Source: Taxillus chinensis (taxonomy: Eukaryota; Streptophyta; Magnoliopsida; Santalales; Loranthaceae). From it: DNA of 64,000 bases. A program made the translations under genes and the position numbers. This document shows, piece after piece, positions 22,571-34,620 of this stretch. The notes below the pieces were generated by a model. The model ran no database searches and was not told the origin of the DNA. It worked only from the letters and a program-made list of their open reading frames with translations. The stretch's first letter is position 1. Every line of letters starts with the position of its first letter. The DNA lies in contig CM042092.1 in the NCBI GenBank assembly GCA_023512835.1, positions 44,286,258 through 44,350,257 on the forward strand. The letters run 5' to 3'.

Positions 22571-22644
22571 CTAACTGTCTTCCACTCTGCAGCGGGGCAT
22601 AGGCAATTGCTCCTCAAGGTCCTAACAAAGGAACAAACATGCAT
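22571..22644. other. Boundary between the convergent DUF7745-like and gag readings
   Basis: The two broken readings meet here tail to tail. No LTR, polypurine tract or terminator is visible. Confidence 0.4.
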
Positions 22645-23700
22645 TTAGGGAGGGTTAGGTTGCATCATCGGACCAGACTGATATGCGAAATTAGTTTCCC
22701 CTTCTTTCTTTTTCTGAGGCACTGGTGACCTTTTCGGTGTCTCAATCTCTCTTTTTACCTTTCCTCCTTTGACTCCACTCTCAATGAGTTCGCCTAAAGC
22801 GACTAGATCAGCGAAAGTGCTAGAAACATAACCAATCAGCTTTTCGTAATATACACCCTTCAATGTGTTGATGAACAATATAGTGAGCTCTCTTTCTATT
22901 AACGGAGGTTGCACTTCTACAGTAGTTTCCCTCCACCTTCTTGCATAATCCTTGCAATTTTCATTAGGACCTTTCTCCAAAGATTGCAGCATCAGACGGT
23001 CCAAGGCTAGTTCAGTGACAAGTTTATACTGTGCTAGGAATGTGTAGCTAAGTCCTTCCATGTTCTGATACGTCCTCCATCTAGCTAGATTTACCAACGT
23101 AAGGGTGCCCCCGTTAAACTCTCTTGGAAGCAGTGCATAAGAAGTTTATCATCGCTAGTATATGTGGCCATTTTTTGACAGTACATCGCCAAGTGGGTTC
23201 TAGGATAGCGTGTGCCATTGAACCTCTCAAATTCAGGCATCTTAAATTTGTGGGGTAAAACAACACCAGGGTCCAAGCACAACTCATCGGGGTTGATCAT
23301 GCCATAAATCTCAGCGCCCTCAACAGCTTTTAATCATTCCTCGATCCTTCTAAACGCAGGGGACTCTACCTCTTCTTTCTATGGCAGAGATCCTACCACC
23401 TCTGTAGCGGCTCCCATTATGGGTGAAGTATACTGGTCTGGATTGGGCGTGCCCAAATGCTCGGGAATGATGTTATGTGTCACAAGCTGCGTGGGAGATG
23501 GAGGCTGTGTCACTTCTAGCCTAGGTTGCAGGTTCACTTCCCTTGGAGTTCCTTCAACCAATCTGGTCATCATTTCTGCCATACGGTTCATCTATTCTTG
23601 CAGGTTCTGAAGGGTGTTACTCATGCCTTGGTGACTCTACTCTAGCTCCATCAGTCTGTTTTCATTCTCGTCGGCCATCAAATGAGACATGTGCTTGTGT
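22645..23700 (-). pseudogene. gag: Ty3/gypsy gag (Tat/Ogre-like) remnant
   Basis: The minus-strand reading starts in a Gln/Glu-rich coil (near 23700, ENENRLMELE). It passes NRMAEMMTRLVEG (23591) and then LDPGVVLPHKFKMPEFERFNG, HLAMYCQKMATYTSDDKLLMHCFQ and TGAPLRW (23300-23091). After a frameshift it continues WRTYQNMEGLSYTFLAQYK, NCKDYARRWRETTVEVQPPL and ILFINTLKG (23097-22645). This is the retrotransposon Gag (capsid) domain of the type found in plant Tat/Ogre elements. No protease, RT or integrase of this element is present, so it is a truncated or rearranged copy. Confidence 0.82.
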
Positions 23701-24976
23701 TCTCACCGAAGGTCGTAAGTGTGCCCAAATCTGGATGAAGAAATATTTCTTTCTAAAAGAAACATGAAGGGTGAGCATGTTTTAGTTTTGTTTTCACTTT
23801 TTATATGAATGCATGAGATGCGTGAATGGATGCAAGTGAATGGGTATAAACAAACTCCATTTTATTAATAAAAGGAAAAAGATTACATGCATGAATGCCG
23901 TGCAACCTTCTAACAATTACATGCAAGTGAATGTCGTGTTTTGGTGTGTTTTGTGTATTTTGATGTGTTTTGTAGGTACTTGGAGCAATTTGGCCCAAAC
24001 AGAGTTGAAAAAGGGCAAAACTGGGATCAAATAATGTTGGACAGCTAAAAAGCACTTTATACAGGCCATGGTGACGCAGTGCCTGACCATGGCAGGCGTC
24101 TTTTACTGTTCACGACGAAGTTCTCGTTGTGGCCGCAAAATTAATGGCCGCCGACCTTCACAAATATCCAGCGTACTGTCGCCATGGCCACGAGTTTTTG
24201 GTGGCCATGGCCTGTGTCGACGATATTTCTCCTTTTTATTTTATTTTATATATTTTTCTTAATTATTTTAATGTAATAATTGGGGGAGTATATACGGGCC
24301 ATGTTTAGGTTAGAGTTAGGGATTTTGAACCATTGGGGAGCCGTCCTTGGTGGTTCAAGAACCTTAGTTTTGATTTTAGATTTCTCTTTTGATTTTGGCG
24401 AATTTTGTGTGATTTTGGATAAAGAACACTTTGGTTTTGGGAGAGGATCGTTTGTATGCCTTCGTGACAAGTTGGTTCATCTTCTTTTCTTCCATTATAA
24501 TCCCAATTTCATGATTTTATGTATAGATATGTTTATTCAAATTCTCATGGGATAATCCGTTCTTCCTATGGATTGGGGGTAGCCTAATCCCAATTTCTCG
24601 ATTTTATGAGTTTTTATTTAATTATTTCTTATCTTTTTTCATAAACGATTTCATTCTATTAATTGAATCCGTGTTTGGGCATCGCGAACCTATTACATGT
24701 CTTAGATAATTGGAGGAGGGACTGAAAGGTGAACCTCGATTATCGGAACTATAGAATGAGACCTAAGACTTGTGTGTCACGAAAGTAGTCCATGATCCTA
24801 GGAGGAATCATGATTGATCACCTATCAATGGGTTTGATCCTATTTCAGCGGGTCACGAGAGTATGCTACTGCTGGGGTTAGGCATGCTGCTATCTGTGCG
24901 AAAGCGATTGACAGTTACATTAGGATCGGCCACCTTCACATATTAGAGAATTCATAGGAATAATTAATTAAACCAT
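23701..24976. other. AT-rich non-coding part of the Ogre-like remnant
   Basis: No gene is supported. A purine run AATTGGGGGAG at 24278-24288 is followed by TATATACGGGCC. A long AT-rich block with GGTTTGATCC and CTAATCCCAATTT motifs ends abruptly at the truncated G2 LTR. It could be a leader or LTR of the gag remnant, but no second copy is present to prove it. Confidence 0.45.
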
Positions 24977-26245
24977 CCATACCTACCCTTAGGAATGGGT
25001 GTAGACTTAGCCCACCGTCGTGAGTGCTACACGAGACTCGGGACCACGTCCTGGCCAAATCTCAAAGGGGTCCAGGCTATTGTGCCTGGCCCATATCTCG
25101 GCTCGATCTCAAACAGATCAACGAACGGCATAGCATTACATCTCAACATGTAACTCAGCCAAGCATTTACACTTTATCTCGGAAGGACCAACATGGTCGG
25201 ATACAAGCCACACACATCAGCCTCATAGGCTCAAAATCAAATACAAATCAAACGCAGACACACCGATCACGTAGGTATATCATCAAACCCCCATTTATAA
25301 GGTCTCACAGGCATTATATTGAATACATGGCATCCAGGCCTCACAGACATTTTATCAAATACATAGTGTGCGGGCCTCACAAGACATTTCATCAAACACA
25401 TGGTGGGCATAAACAAACCCGAGAAAATCCCTCAGGCCAAATTCAACATCAAAATCAACAGAACATGCCACCGAAGGCCAACATCCATATAGGAGATCAC
25501 ACTTATATGGATTTACATATATATATATATAGGTGAATATCCTAAAACAGAGGAGAGTTAGGAAGAACATGAATCCCTACCTCAGGACTTTTGTCCTAAC
25601 CTCCACGCTAGACAGCTCCCCAACGACACGAACCACCACGGCAACCGCCCGGAGATCCTCTCTCTCTCTCTCTCTCTCCTCTGGCAAGGCAACAGCAAAG
25701 AAGAAAACAGGAACCCTAAACTCAAACTCAAGCCCTTATTATATAGACACTACCCACATCAAAACGACGTAGTTTTGATTAAGTAAACCCAGGATCAAAA
25801 CGACGTAGTTTTGATCACACAAGTTAGCACCTTTCCGCACCCATATAGGCCAAAATACTCGGAATTTCGACATGGTCCTTTGGAGAAAGATCATTAGAAT
25901 GTCAAAACCAAGGGAACCATGCAAAAATATGGTTGCACGCCAATTTGCACGTGAATTCCCGAATTCACGTGCAACTCCATATGCACTCCAAATGCGCTCA
26001 AACTTCACCCCTAGCCTCCTTGCATCATTTAGAAGACAAACATACTTGCACGTGAATTGGACCCATTTCACGTGCACCTCACATACACGTCCGTTTGGCC
26101 TAAAACTTCGTGGTAGATAGAGGACATCATTCTAAGCATCTTTCCTTTTGCACGTGAATTCATTTGAGCCCATTCACTAGGTCAAAATCTAGGAAAACTC
26201 TACTCGAAGGCAAACCGTGACTAACTCAAGGTACGGGTCCTTACA
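24977..26245 (-). repeat. G2 3' LTR, truncated
   Basis: Similarity to the right LTR starts at CCATACCTACCC (24977, matching 32399) and runs to GGGTCCTTACA at 26245. It includes the CT repeat (25659-25681), the twin ACGT palindromes (about 25757-25817), the G-box inverted repeat (about 25946-25975) and a TATATAGAC promoter region. Bases 31706-32398 of the other LTR have no counterpart here. Confidence 0.93.
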
Positions 26246-26380
26246 TCCTCTCCCCCTTAAGACTTTTCGTCCTCGAAAAGAAAAGGTAGAATGAAAGAAA
26301 ACAATCACAACCAATGCATAGGCCTCTAACACCCTCTAGCACAAATTAATACACAACAAATCACAAATTATTTCACACAT
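26246..26380 (-). other. G2 polypurine tract and 3' untranslated region
   Basis: On the minus strand TTAAGGGGGAGAGGA (26246-26260) directly precedes the LTR start TGTAAGGACC. To its right are about 120 non-coding bases. Confidence 0.85.
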
Positions 26381-26836
26381 TTATACACTCCACATGGTCA
26401 TAACTAGTTGGGCCATAACTAGTTGAGCAAGTACCTGATTATGTTGAAGTTTGATGCTTGCCCTCCTCCCCTCCTTCGAGTTGTTCGTCCTCGAACGGAT
26501 CAGGATAATGAGCACGCATCTCGGTCTCACGTTCCCAGGTCTCTTCCTCCAGCCCTCGGTGTTGCCACAACACCCGAACCAACGGAATAGTCTTACCTCG
26601 CAGTCGCTTCCGTGCCTATCTACAATACGGATGGGTGCCTCGACAACAGACACATCCTCTCCAAGATCCAGGGTACCCCAATCTAGCACGTGTGTGGGAT
26701 ATGGATGATATTTCCTTATCGGGGATACATGGAAAACATTATGAACTCTGCTCAAACTAGGTGGTAATGCCAACCTATAAGCAACAGGTCCAACTCGCTC
26801 CAAAATCTCGAACGGTCCAATGTACCGAGGGGACAA
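26381..26836 (-). pseudogene. pol: G2 integrase C-terminal module and chromodomain
   Basis: The frame 26836-26381 reads [20 protein letters not shown] (GPY/F module), [16 protein letters not shown] and [13 protein letters not shown]. The latter begins the chromodomain, which then goes out of frame ([15 protein letters not shown]). In G3 the same place reads LWQHRGIEEATWE. The element would use it to target heterochromatin. The indel means the last 50 residues are not translated correctly. Confidence 0.9.
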
Positions 26837-27770
26837 CTTGGACCCGTCCCAAATCTCTTATGCCCTCTCCGTGGAGAAACACGAAGGAATACGTGGTCTC
26901 CTACCAAAAACTCCAACGGTCGGCGTCGGCGATCTGCATAAGACTTGTCATGCTCTCCGAGGCGTAAGAAGGCGTTGCCGAATCACCTGAACTTTTGCCG
27001 TAGCCTCCTGGACCAATTGAGGTCCTAACATAGCTGCCTCTCCAACTTCTCGCCCAACGTAATGGAGACCGACACGGTCGGCCATACAATGCCTCAAACG
27101 GGGCCATCCCAATCGAAGACCGGTAACTCGTTATTATAGGCAAACTTCACCAAGAGGAAGGTGGGAAGCCCATGATCCTCCAAAATCAAGTACACAAGCC
27201 CTCAACAAGTCTTCCAATGTTTGAATGGTCCTCTCGGACCGACCATCGATCTCAGGGATGGAATGCGGTACTCAAATTAAGTTGGGTTCCTAATGCTTCC
27301 TGTAGACCTCCCCAAAACCGGGATGTAAACCGCGCATCCCTATCCAAAACAATAGACAAGGGCACTCCGTGCAAGCGGACAATCTCATCAACATACAACC
27401 GGCTTAGCGTGCCGATAGAGTCGCGCTCTCGAATTGCCAAGAAATGGGCTGATTTAGTTAAGCGGTCCACTATGACCCAAATCATGTCCTTTCTCCCGAA
27501 GTGGTAGGAAGTCCCGTCACGAAGTCCATGGTAATATGCTCCCACTTCCACTCGGCTACAGGTAAAGGCCGCAATTGACCGGCGGGTCGTTGGTGTTCGC
27601 CTTCACTTGGCGACAGGTAAGGCACCTGGAAACAAACTCGCTACACTCCGTTTCAGCCCCAGCACCGGAACGTGCGCGAACGGCATGATACATCTTAGTT
27701 CCTCCTGGATGTACAGCCAAACGGGAATGATGAAATTCCCTCGGCACATCCTCACGCAAGGGAGGTGGTA
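26837..27770 (-). pseudogene. pol: G2 integrase
   Basis: Fragments in order: HHSRLAVHPGGTKMYHAVR and [13 protein letters not shown] (zinc site, 27759-27556). Then [39 protein letters not shown] and NLSTAFHP (27551-27252). Then SIGMAPFEALYGRPCRSPLRW (27143-26901). The Asp residues are visible in the VIVDRL and LDRDARF blocks; the catalytic Glu region near 27245 is out of frame. Ty3/gypsy type, four or more indels. Confidence 0.9.
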
Positions 27771-28600
27771 CTATCGAACGCCCCCAAAATTTCAGCTCAT
27801 GCTCAACTCCTTCGTCCGGTCCTCGACGGCTCTCCGGCCTCTATCCTGGGCTCGGATCACCTCACGATCCACGTCGCCTAACCGTCCCTCCCGGACACGC
27901 CGATACAACCTGGTATCACAGTGGAGAGGACACAGGATAGCTCCCTCATTGCTGAAAGCAGGTTGCACCTGGCACTGCCAACTACTCCATCATTTTCCAT
28001 TCTCTCATGGAAACCTCGGCTTTCCCCTTTCTACTTAGCGCGTCGGCTACTAAATTTCCCTTCCCCAGGCGTGTAGGAGAGCGTGAAGTCAAACATTTGC
28101 AGGTACTCTACCCACCTCCGTTGTCGCAAATTTAGGTCTCTCTCGGGTGAAGATATACTGTAGGCTTTTGTGGTCGGTATATACCACAAATTTCTCTCCC
28201 AACAGTAATGCTGCCAAGACTTCAGGGCAAAAATAATCGCTGCTAACTCCAGGTCGTGTGTTGGGTAGTTTTGCTCATGGGACTTCACTGTCGCGAGCCA
28301 TATGCTATGACTTGGCGTTCTTGCATCGAACACACCCCAGTCCAACGCGAGACGCATCACAATACACCTCGAATGGCACTCCCTCCTGCGGTAGACTCAA
28401 CACCGGTGCGGTAGTCGGGCGAGTCTTCAACTCCTCGAATGCTGCGGCACTTGTCCGTCCACTCAAATTTGGCTCCCTTCCGTGTAAGAGCTGTCATGGG
28501 CGCCGCCAACCGAGAAAATCCTTCCACAAAACGCCGGTAATACCCCGCCAGGACCCAAGAAACTCCGGATCTCAAAAACATTTGTGGGCCTCGTCCAAGA
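27771..28600 (-). pseudogene. pol: G2 RNase H and linker
   Basis: The frame 28360-28031 gives ALDWGVFDARTPSHSIWLATV, KSHEQNYPTHDLELAAIIFALKSW, RDLNLRQRRWVEYLQMFDF and SYTPGEGKFSSR. This matches Ty3/gypsy RNase H with its HDLELAA and SWQHY blocks. The upstream frame 28581-28357 holds GYYRRFVEGFSRLAAPMTAL from the RT-RNase H junction. The linker to integrase is degraded. Confidence 0.88.
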
Positions 28601-29470
28601 TGCTACCTGGACTCAATCTTGGTTGGGTCCACTCTAACTCCTTCGGCGATACTACATGCCCAAGAAAATGCACCTCTTGCATCCGAAGTCACACTTGCTA
28701 AATTTAGCATACAAGTGATGATCTCGTAGTGCCTGCAGCACCACGGCCAGGTGCTCCCCATGCTCGGCTTGGGTTTTGGAGTACACAAGGATGTCGTCAA
28801 TAAATACCACCACGAAGGAATCCAGGTATGGGGCAAATACCTGATTTATTAGATGCATGAACACAAGAAGTGCGTTCGTGAGCCCAAAAGGCATCACTAA
28901 CCATTCATAGTGTCCGTATCTGCACCTGAACACCGTCTTAGGGATGTCTTCGCTCCTAACCCTCAATTGATGATATCCCGAACGCAGATCGATTTTTGAG
29001 AACCACCGTGCTCCACTCAGCTGGTCGAATAAGTCATCAATCCGCGGCAAAGGGTACTTGTTCTTTACCGTTACTTGATTCGACTTCCGATAATCAATGC
29101 AAAGTCCAACGAACCATCCGCCTTCTTAGCAAACAAGACCGGTGCACCCCAAGGTGAGGTACTAGGACGGATAAAACCTTTATCTCCCGGTTCCTTTATT
29201 TGCTTATGAAGCTCCCGTAACTCGGCAGGTCCCATCCGGTATGCTACTTGTGAGATGGGTCCCACCCCTGGCAATGCAATCGTGAACTCGATACTTCCGT
29301 GTGGAGGCAACTCCAACAACTCCCCAGGAAAGACATCCTGGAAATTCTCGACAACATCCGGCCACACCCTTTTCTCTAAGTTACCTTCCTCCTCAAAGGT
29401 TAGGGTGGCAAGCCTATGGGTAATATTGCCCCATAGCTCCCTCGTCGGTCAAGCTCTCCCAGAGCATTCC
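28601..29470 (-). pseudogene. pol: G2 reverse transcriptase
   Basis: The frame 29367-29071 reads [40 protein letters not shown]. After a shift, 29050-28652 reads [39 protein letters not shown] and [20 protein letters not shown]. The catalytic [11 protein letters not shown] and [17 protein letters not shown] complete it. The active-site Asp pair is intact. Only two or three indels separate the fragments, so this is the best gypsy RT after G3. Confidence 0.94.
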
Positions 29471-29900
29471 TATCCCATTCACCCACTAGGGTACAGGAAG
29501 ATCCTGTGGGTGTAGTAAATGATACCCGTCGCCTATAGCGATCAATCTTAGCCTGAAAGGCCATCAACCGGTCTATCCCCCAGAATCAAACTAAAAGTCC
29601 TCATGGGCATTATGTACAAATCAAATGAGAGGTCAACCTCTCCTATCGTAGCGCACACTCTCGACACATTTGGTGGATTAACTCCACTCCTCCCATTGGG
29701 GACTCGTCCCTCGAGGTCTATCGGCCTCCACACAATCAAGTCCAAGGCTCTCCACCAAGGACTTAGCAATCGGGGAGCACGAAGCTCCGGTATCAAACAA
29801 TGCGGCAACAACGGTGCAAGATATTAGAATAGTACCTCGAACCACCGAAGGTCCAGCTCCACCTTCCTCGGAGGGTGATGGTAACTCCTCCATTTCAGTG
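29471..29900 (-). pseudogene. pol: G2 aspartic protease
   Basis: The frame 29893-29678 includes VVRGTILISCTVVAALFDTG, followed by ASCSPIAKSLVESLGLD. DTGAS is the active site of Ty3/gypsy proteases. A shift near 29680 leads to the continuation 29811-29548, with FDLYIMPMRTFSLILG. It lies directly downstream of the gag knuckle region in the same direction. Confidence 0.9.
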
Positions 29901-31130
29901 GTCGAGGTAGCGCGAACACTCTACCTTGGCTTGCCCCACCGCTAGCCTCACTTGCCTTCCCTTTTGTTCCTGCTGCTAGTCCACCGGGACGCCCCTCCGA
30001 TCCTCCTTGTGGTTGCCTCTCCCCCTGTGGCCTAGTGTGACCGGAACCGGCTGACCGGCCTGCCACGAATGTCTTGGCTTAGGGGTCGGGGCCCGAAATT
30101 GGGTTCCACCGCTCCCTTGTGTTAAGCTTCCAGCCTCCCGGCTGTTCCCCTTCTTTGAAACACACCTTGCTGATGTGTCCCACCTTCCCACGGCTATGAC
30201 ACGTCAAGTCTTGCTTGGGGCACTCACGTTTGACGTGCCCCGACACGCCACAACAGGTACACCCGCTTGGGAAGTTCCCGAAGGCACTCCCCTGTCCTCT
30301 AAAGTAACGGGATCTGGGCGGAGCCATTGAAGCTTGGCCCCCATCCTTGGGAAAAGTCCCACTCCCGGGCTCAACCTTCGCCTCTTGGTTTCACCGTGCT
30401 TGTCGCACGCGCTCTGCCCCATCCGCTCCCGGTGAGCCTGTCTTCCCTCCTCTAATCCTCTCTCAACAATCTTGGCGGTGTCCACGACTTCAAGATAGGT
30501 CTTCGGTCGCAGCATCTCCACCCTTTGCTTCAGGGCAGGTTTGAGACCTATGGTAAACTTATGGGCCTTCAGGTCCTCCCTTGATATTGCTTCGGAGCAA
30601 ACCGACTCAGCCCCTGGAAATCTCGCTCATACTCTCTCGGCGCGATCCTGCTTCAGCCGCCGAACTCCTCCCGCTTCGCCACCGCAATGACTCTGGAAAG
30701 AACTCCTCATGGAACAGTGGAGGAACTCATTCCAGGCCATGGTCTCCATGTCCCGGCTTCCTGAGATGCTAAGCCACCATTCCAAGGCTTCCTCCTCCAA
30801 CTGCCGGACTGCTAGTCTCACTTTGTCTTCCTCCCGGGGTCGAAGAAAGGAGAACACATGCTCGATCTACCGCAGCCAGGTGCTCTGCTCCCTAAAGGTT
30901 CGGCTCCTCCCTTGAACCTTGGTGGATGTTCCTTTCGGAACTGCGTCAACACGTCTCCCTCTTCCCGCCTCACCGGCACTTCCTGCCTACACGGAGGTTC
31001 CGCCTCACGGGGTGGAGGGGGTGGCACCGCTGTCGTGCCATCATCTCTTGACGCACCTCGTTTAGGATCTCTCCCCTGAGGTCCTCACGCATGCCTTGCA
31101 CGTTCTCACTTAGGGCCCGGACTTGGGCCA
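29901..31130 (-). pseudogene. gag: G2 gag with CCHC zinc knuckle
   Basis: Frames 31027-30818, 30857-30627, 30521-30204 and 30327-30079 together give a chromovirus Gag. Recognisable parts are a Pro/Arg-rich N-terminus, VRLAVRQLEEEALEWWLSIS, a capsid block LEVVDTAKIVERGLEEGR, and the knuckle CTCCGVSGHVKREC (CX2CX4HX4C). A second, damaged knuckle CHSRGKVGHISKVC follows. The first Cys-X2-Cys of the second knuckle reads CHSR, so one ligand is lost. Confidence 0.85.
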
Positions 31131-31705
31131 TGATCCGCTCCAGGGGATCATCGCCCTCTACACGCTGTCCTCTTCCCTCTCCGGCATGGGCGGAAGATTC
31201 ATCTTCTACACTGGAGTAGCTCGGGTTATTCTCCTAGGAGGCATAGTCTACATAATTTAAACCAAACTAGGATCGGCTTCTCTCAAGCTCTACACACCCT
31301 CATCCCCATGGGCCATGACGTACTCAAGCAACGTTTTACATTTAAACACATAGGTAAATCACGAAGTACACAGCGACAATTCATAGCAACAAGTCTCACG
31401 AGAAAATCACCGAATTTCACAAAGAACAAAATTTTGTTTTTAGCAACAAGTTTTCAAAGAACACAAAGATATACTCATACTGAAATTAAACTAGTGCCCT
31501 AATGCCAATGCATGTATGCACCCTCAACCCAAATGCAAATGCCCTACTCCTTGGTCTACCTACCCCCCGAGTACACCCCAGAAGACCAGGATAGGACCAC
31601 GATGATCGGGCGTGTCTTATACCGCCTCCTAAGAGTCTCGGAAGCGACCAAGCCTCCCCACTATCCTAGGTCCACCAGACCATGAACTATCGCTCGATAC
31701 CATAT
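31131..31705 (-). other. G2 gag start region, leader and primer-binding site
   Basis: The first part is a degraded Gag N-terminus; the rest is leader without a gene. Next to the LTR the minus strand reads ATATGGTATCGAGCGATAG, containing TGGTATCGAGC as in G1. The leader shares AATGCCAATGCATG and GATCGGGCGTGTC-like sequences with the G1 leader. Confidence 0.7.
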
Positions 31706-33670
31706 TGTCACGCCCCAATTTCCTTACACTTGGAAATGAGTAGTTCTGCCCATGCCCGCACCCGAAGGGACAAGGGGTTGGTGCAAGCACCTTAAAAGGA
31801 CTTCGGCACGGTCTTGTCCCAAACCTGCACAACCAGGCTAACATGCCAAGGGGCATGCTCCTGCTCCCAAACCATGCACACAAACACAAATTGAATAACA
31901 ACATCTCATTTTATTTTATTTCAAAGACCAAATGTTTATTATAACCCGGTCGGGGAAAAACCCCTATGAAGCCACAAATAAAAACCAAACCAAATTCCAA
32001 ACACATAAAACCGGAGTACAACAAAGGAAATAACATAAAACCCCCGGCCCTCGGGGGCCTAGCTCCTCGGCCTTCACCTACCGCTGCTAAACCCTGGCAA
32101 AAGAACAGGTTTATAGGAGGGGTGAGCAAACCATAGCTCGGTAGGGATCCGGTCTCCCCGGACCCCGTCCTGCTCTACAACATGCATGATATGTGTATGC
32201 TTGTGCTCGTGTCGTGCCTAAGGCTAAAGCGAAGAAACATCACCCAGGTAAACACTCTTTACCTGAGCCCGCACCTGGAGGGCAAGACGACACCCCGCCA
32301 CCACGGCGACATGACATACCACATCCAGGCGAATGTTGCATGGACACCAATGCAACATTTTCCACCCGAGTCGATATGGTCAACCACCTCCTCGGGCGCC
32401 ATACCTACCCTCAGGAATGGGTGTAGACTTAGCCCACCGTCGTGAGTGCTACACCGAGACTCAGGACCATGTCCTGGCCAAATCTCAAAGGGGTCCAGCT
32501 ATTGTGCCTGGCCCATATCTCGGCTTCGATCTCAAGCGAGATCAACGAACGGCATAGCATTACATCTCAACATGTAACTCGGCAGACAGCATTTACACTT
32601 TATCTCGAAAGGACCAACATGGTCGGATACAAGCCACACACATCAGCCTCATAGGCTCAAAATCAAATACAAATCAAACGCAGTACACACCAGTCACGTA
32701 GGTATATCATCAAACACCCATTTATAAGGTCTCACAGGCATTATATTGAATACATGGCATGCAGGCCTCACAGACATTTTATCAAATACATAGTGTGTAG
32801 GCCTCACAGACATTTCATCAAACACATGGTGGGCATAAACAAACCCAGAAAATCCTCAGGCCAGATTCAATATCAAAATCAACAGAACATGCCACTGAAG
32901 GCCAACATCCATATAGGAGATCACACCTATATGGATTTACATATATATATATAGGTGAATATCCTAAAACAGAGGAGAGTTAGGAAGAACATGAATCCCT
33001 ACCTCAGACTTTTGTCCTAACCTCCACGCTAGACAGCTCCCAACGACACGAACCACCATGGCAACTGCCCGGAGATCCTCTCTCTCTCTCTCTCTCTCTC
33101 TCTGGCAGCAGCTGCAGCAAAGAAGAACACAGGAACCCTAAACTCAAACTCAAGCCCTCATTATATAGACACTACCCACATCAAAATGACGTAGTTTTGA
33201 TTAAGTAAACCCAGGATCAAAACGACGTAGTTTTGATCACACAAGTTAGCACCTTTCCGCACCCATATAGGCCAAAATACTCAGAATTTCAACATGGTCC
33301 TTTGGAGAAAGATCATTAGAATGTCAAAACCAAGGGAACCATGCAAAAATATGGCTGCACGCCAATTTGCACGTGAATTTCCCAATTCACGTGCAACTCC
33401 ATATGCACTCCAAATGCGCTCAAACTTCACCCCTAGCCTCCTTGCATCATTTAGAAGACAAACACACTTGCACGTGAATTGGACCCATTTCACGTGCACC
33501 TCACATACACGTCCGTTTGGCCTGGAAACTTCGTGGTAGATAGAGGACATCATTCTAAGCATCTTTCCTTTTGCACGTGAATTCATTTGAGCCCATTCAC
33601 TAGGTCAAAATCTAGGAAAACTCTACTCAGAAGGCAAAACTGTGACTAACTCAAGGTACGGGTCCTTACA
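31706..33670 (-). repeat. G2 5' LTR (right copy)
   Basis: 1965 bp, TGTCACGCCCCAATTTCC to GGGTCCTTACA. Complete, and partner of 24977-26245. It has twin ACGT palindromes (about 33180-33238; the first has a T in place of C in the core), a CT repeat (33078-33103), G-boxes and a TATATAGAC promoter region. The minisatellite of the G1 LTR is absent. Confidence 0.95.
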
Positions 33671-34620
33671 CATCAGTTGAGGGTTAGGGAGGAGGACATC
33701 CCTAGGACTGCTTTTCGGTGCAGGTATGGGCACTATGAGTAGGTAGTGATGCCTTTCGGGCTCATTAATGCACCAGTAGTGTTCATGCATTTAATGAACC
33801 AGGTCTTTGCTCCATATTTGGATTCCTTTGTTGTGGTGTTTATAGATGATATATTGGTATATTCTAAGACAGAAAGGGAGAATGTGGAGCATTTGGCAAC
33901 AGTGTTGCAAACCGTGAGGGATCAGCGGTTGTTTGCTAAGTTTAGCAAATGCGAGTTTTGGATGCAGGAGGTCCATTTTCTTGGCCACGTAGTGTCAGCT
34001 GAAGGGGTTAGAGTGGACCTAGCCAAGATTGAGGCGGTGTCATCATGGGAGAGGCCAACCAATGTTTTCGAGATTCGTAGTTTTCTTGGCTTGACAGGCT
34101 ATTACCGTCGTTTTGTAAAGGGATTCTCCCGCTTGGCAGTGCCTATGATGGCGTTGACTCGGAAGGGAGTTAAGTTTGAGTGGACTGACAAGTGTCAGCA
34201 GGCGTTTGAGGCTCTCAAAACCCGTTTGACCACTGCACCAGTGTTGAGGTTACCTCGGGAGGATATCCCATATGAGGTATACTATGATGCGTCCAGGGTT
34301 GGTTTGGGGTGTGTGCTTATGCAGGAGCACAGTGTGGTAGCTTATGGGTCGAGGTAGCTGAAGCCTCATGAGCAGAATTACCCTACTCAAGATCTTGAGC
34401 TGGCGGCTGTCATCTTTGCCTTGAAGAGTTGGCAACATTACCTTTTGGGGGAGAAGTTCGTAGTGTTTTCTGATCACAAGAGCCTTTAGTATATCTTTAC
34501 TCAGAAGGACTTGAATTTGAGGCAGAGGAGATAGGTGGAGTATTTGCAGACCTTTGACTTTACTCTTGCCTATACCCCGGGCAAGGACAATGTTGTGGCT
34601 GACGCGTTGAGCAGAAAAGG
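33671..34620 (+). pseudogene. pol: G3 reverse transcriptase (C-terminal part) and RNase H
   Basis: The reading starts at the G2 junction with [11 protein letters not shown], then [20 protein letters not shown], the catalytic [30 protein letters not shown] and [18 protein letters not shown]. RNase H follows with [34 protein letters not shown] and FTLAYTPGKDNVVADALS. In-frame TAG codons lie at 33740-33742, 34355-34357, 34487-34489 and 34532-34534. By comparison with G1 and G2 they replace Trp, Gln, Gln and Trp. The frame is otherwise continuous for about 950 bases. Confidence 0.95.

Larger units (their letters stand above)
24977..33670 (-). mobile_element. G2: Tekay/Del-type chromovirus with truncated left LTR
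   Basis: Minus-strand order from the right: LTR (31706-33670), primer site, gag, protease, RT, RNase H, integrase, chromodomain, polypurine tract, LTR (24977-26245). The left LTR lacks about 690 bp of its outer end, so no target duplication can be checked. The right edge abuts the RT of G3 in the opposite strand, so G2 probably inserted into G3. A later deletion would have removed the left LTR end and the 5' half of G3 (inference). Protein domains are broken by indels. Confidence 0.9.

Noticed and set aside
24246..24555. ORFs of 74-91 codons on both strands of AT-rich DNA
   Set aside because: Hydrophobic, low-complexity translations with no homologue in the window and no context for a gene.
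33671..33675. Target-site duplication for G2
   Set aside because: The left LTR end is deleted, so no partner for CATCA exists to test.
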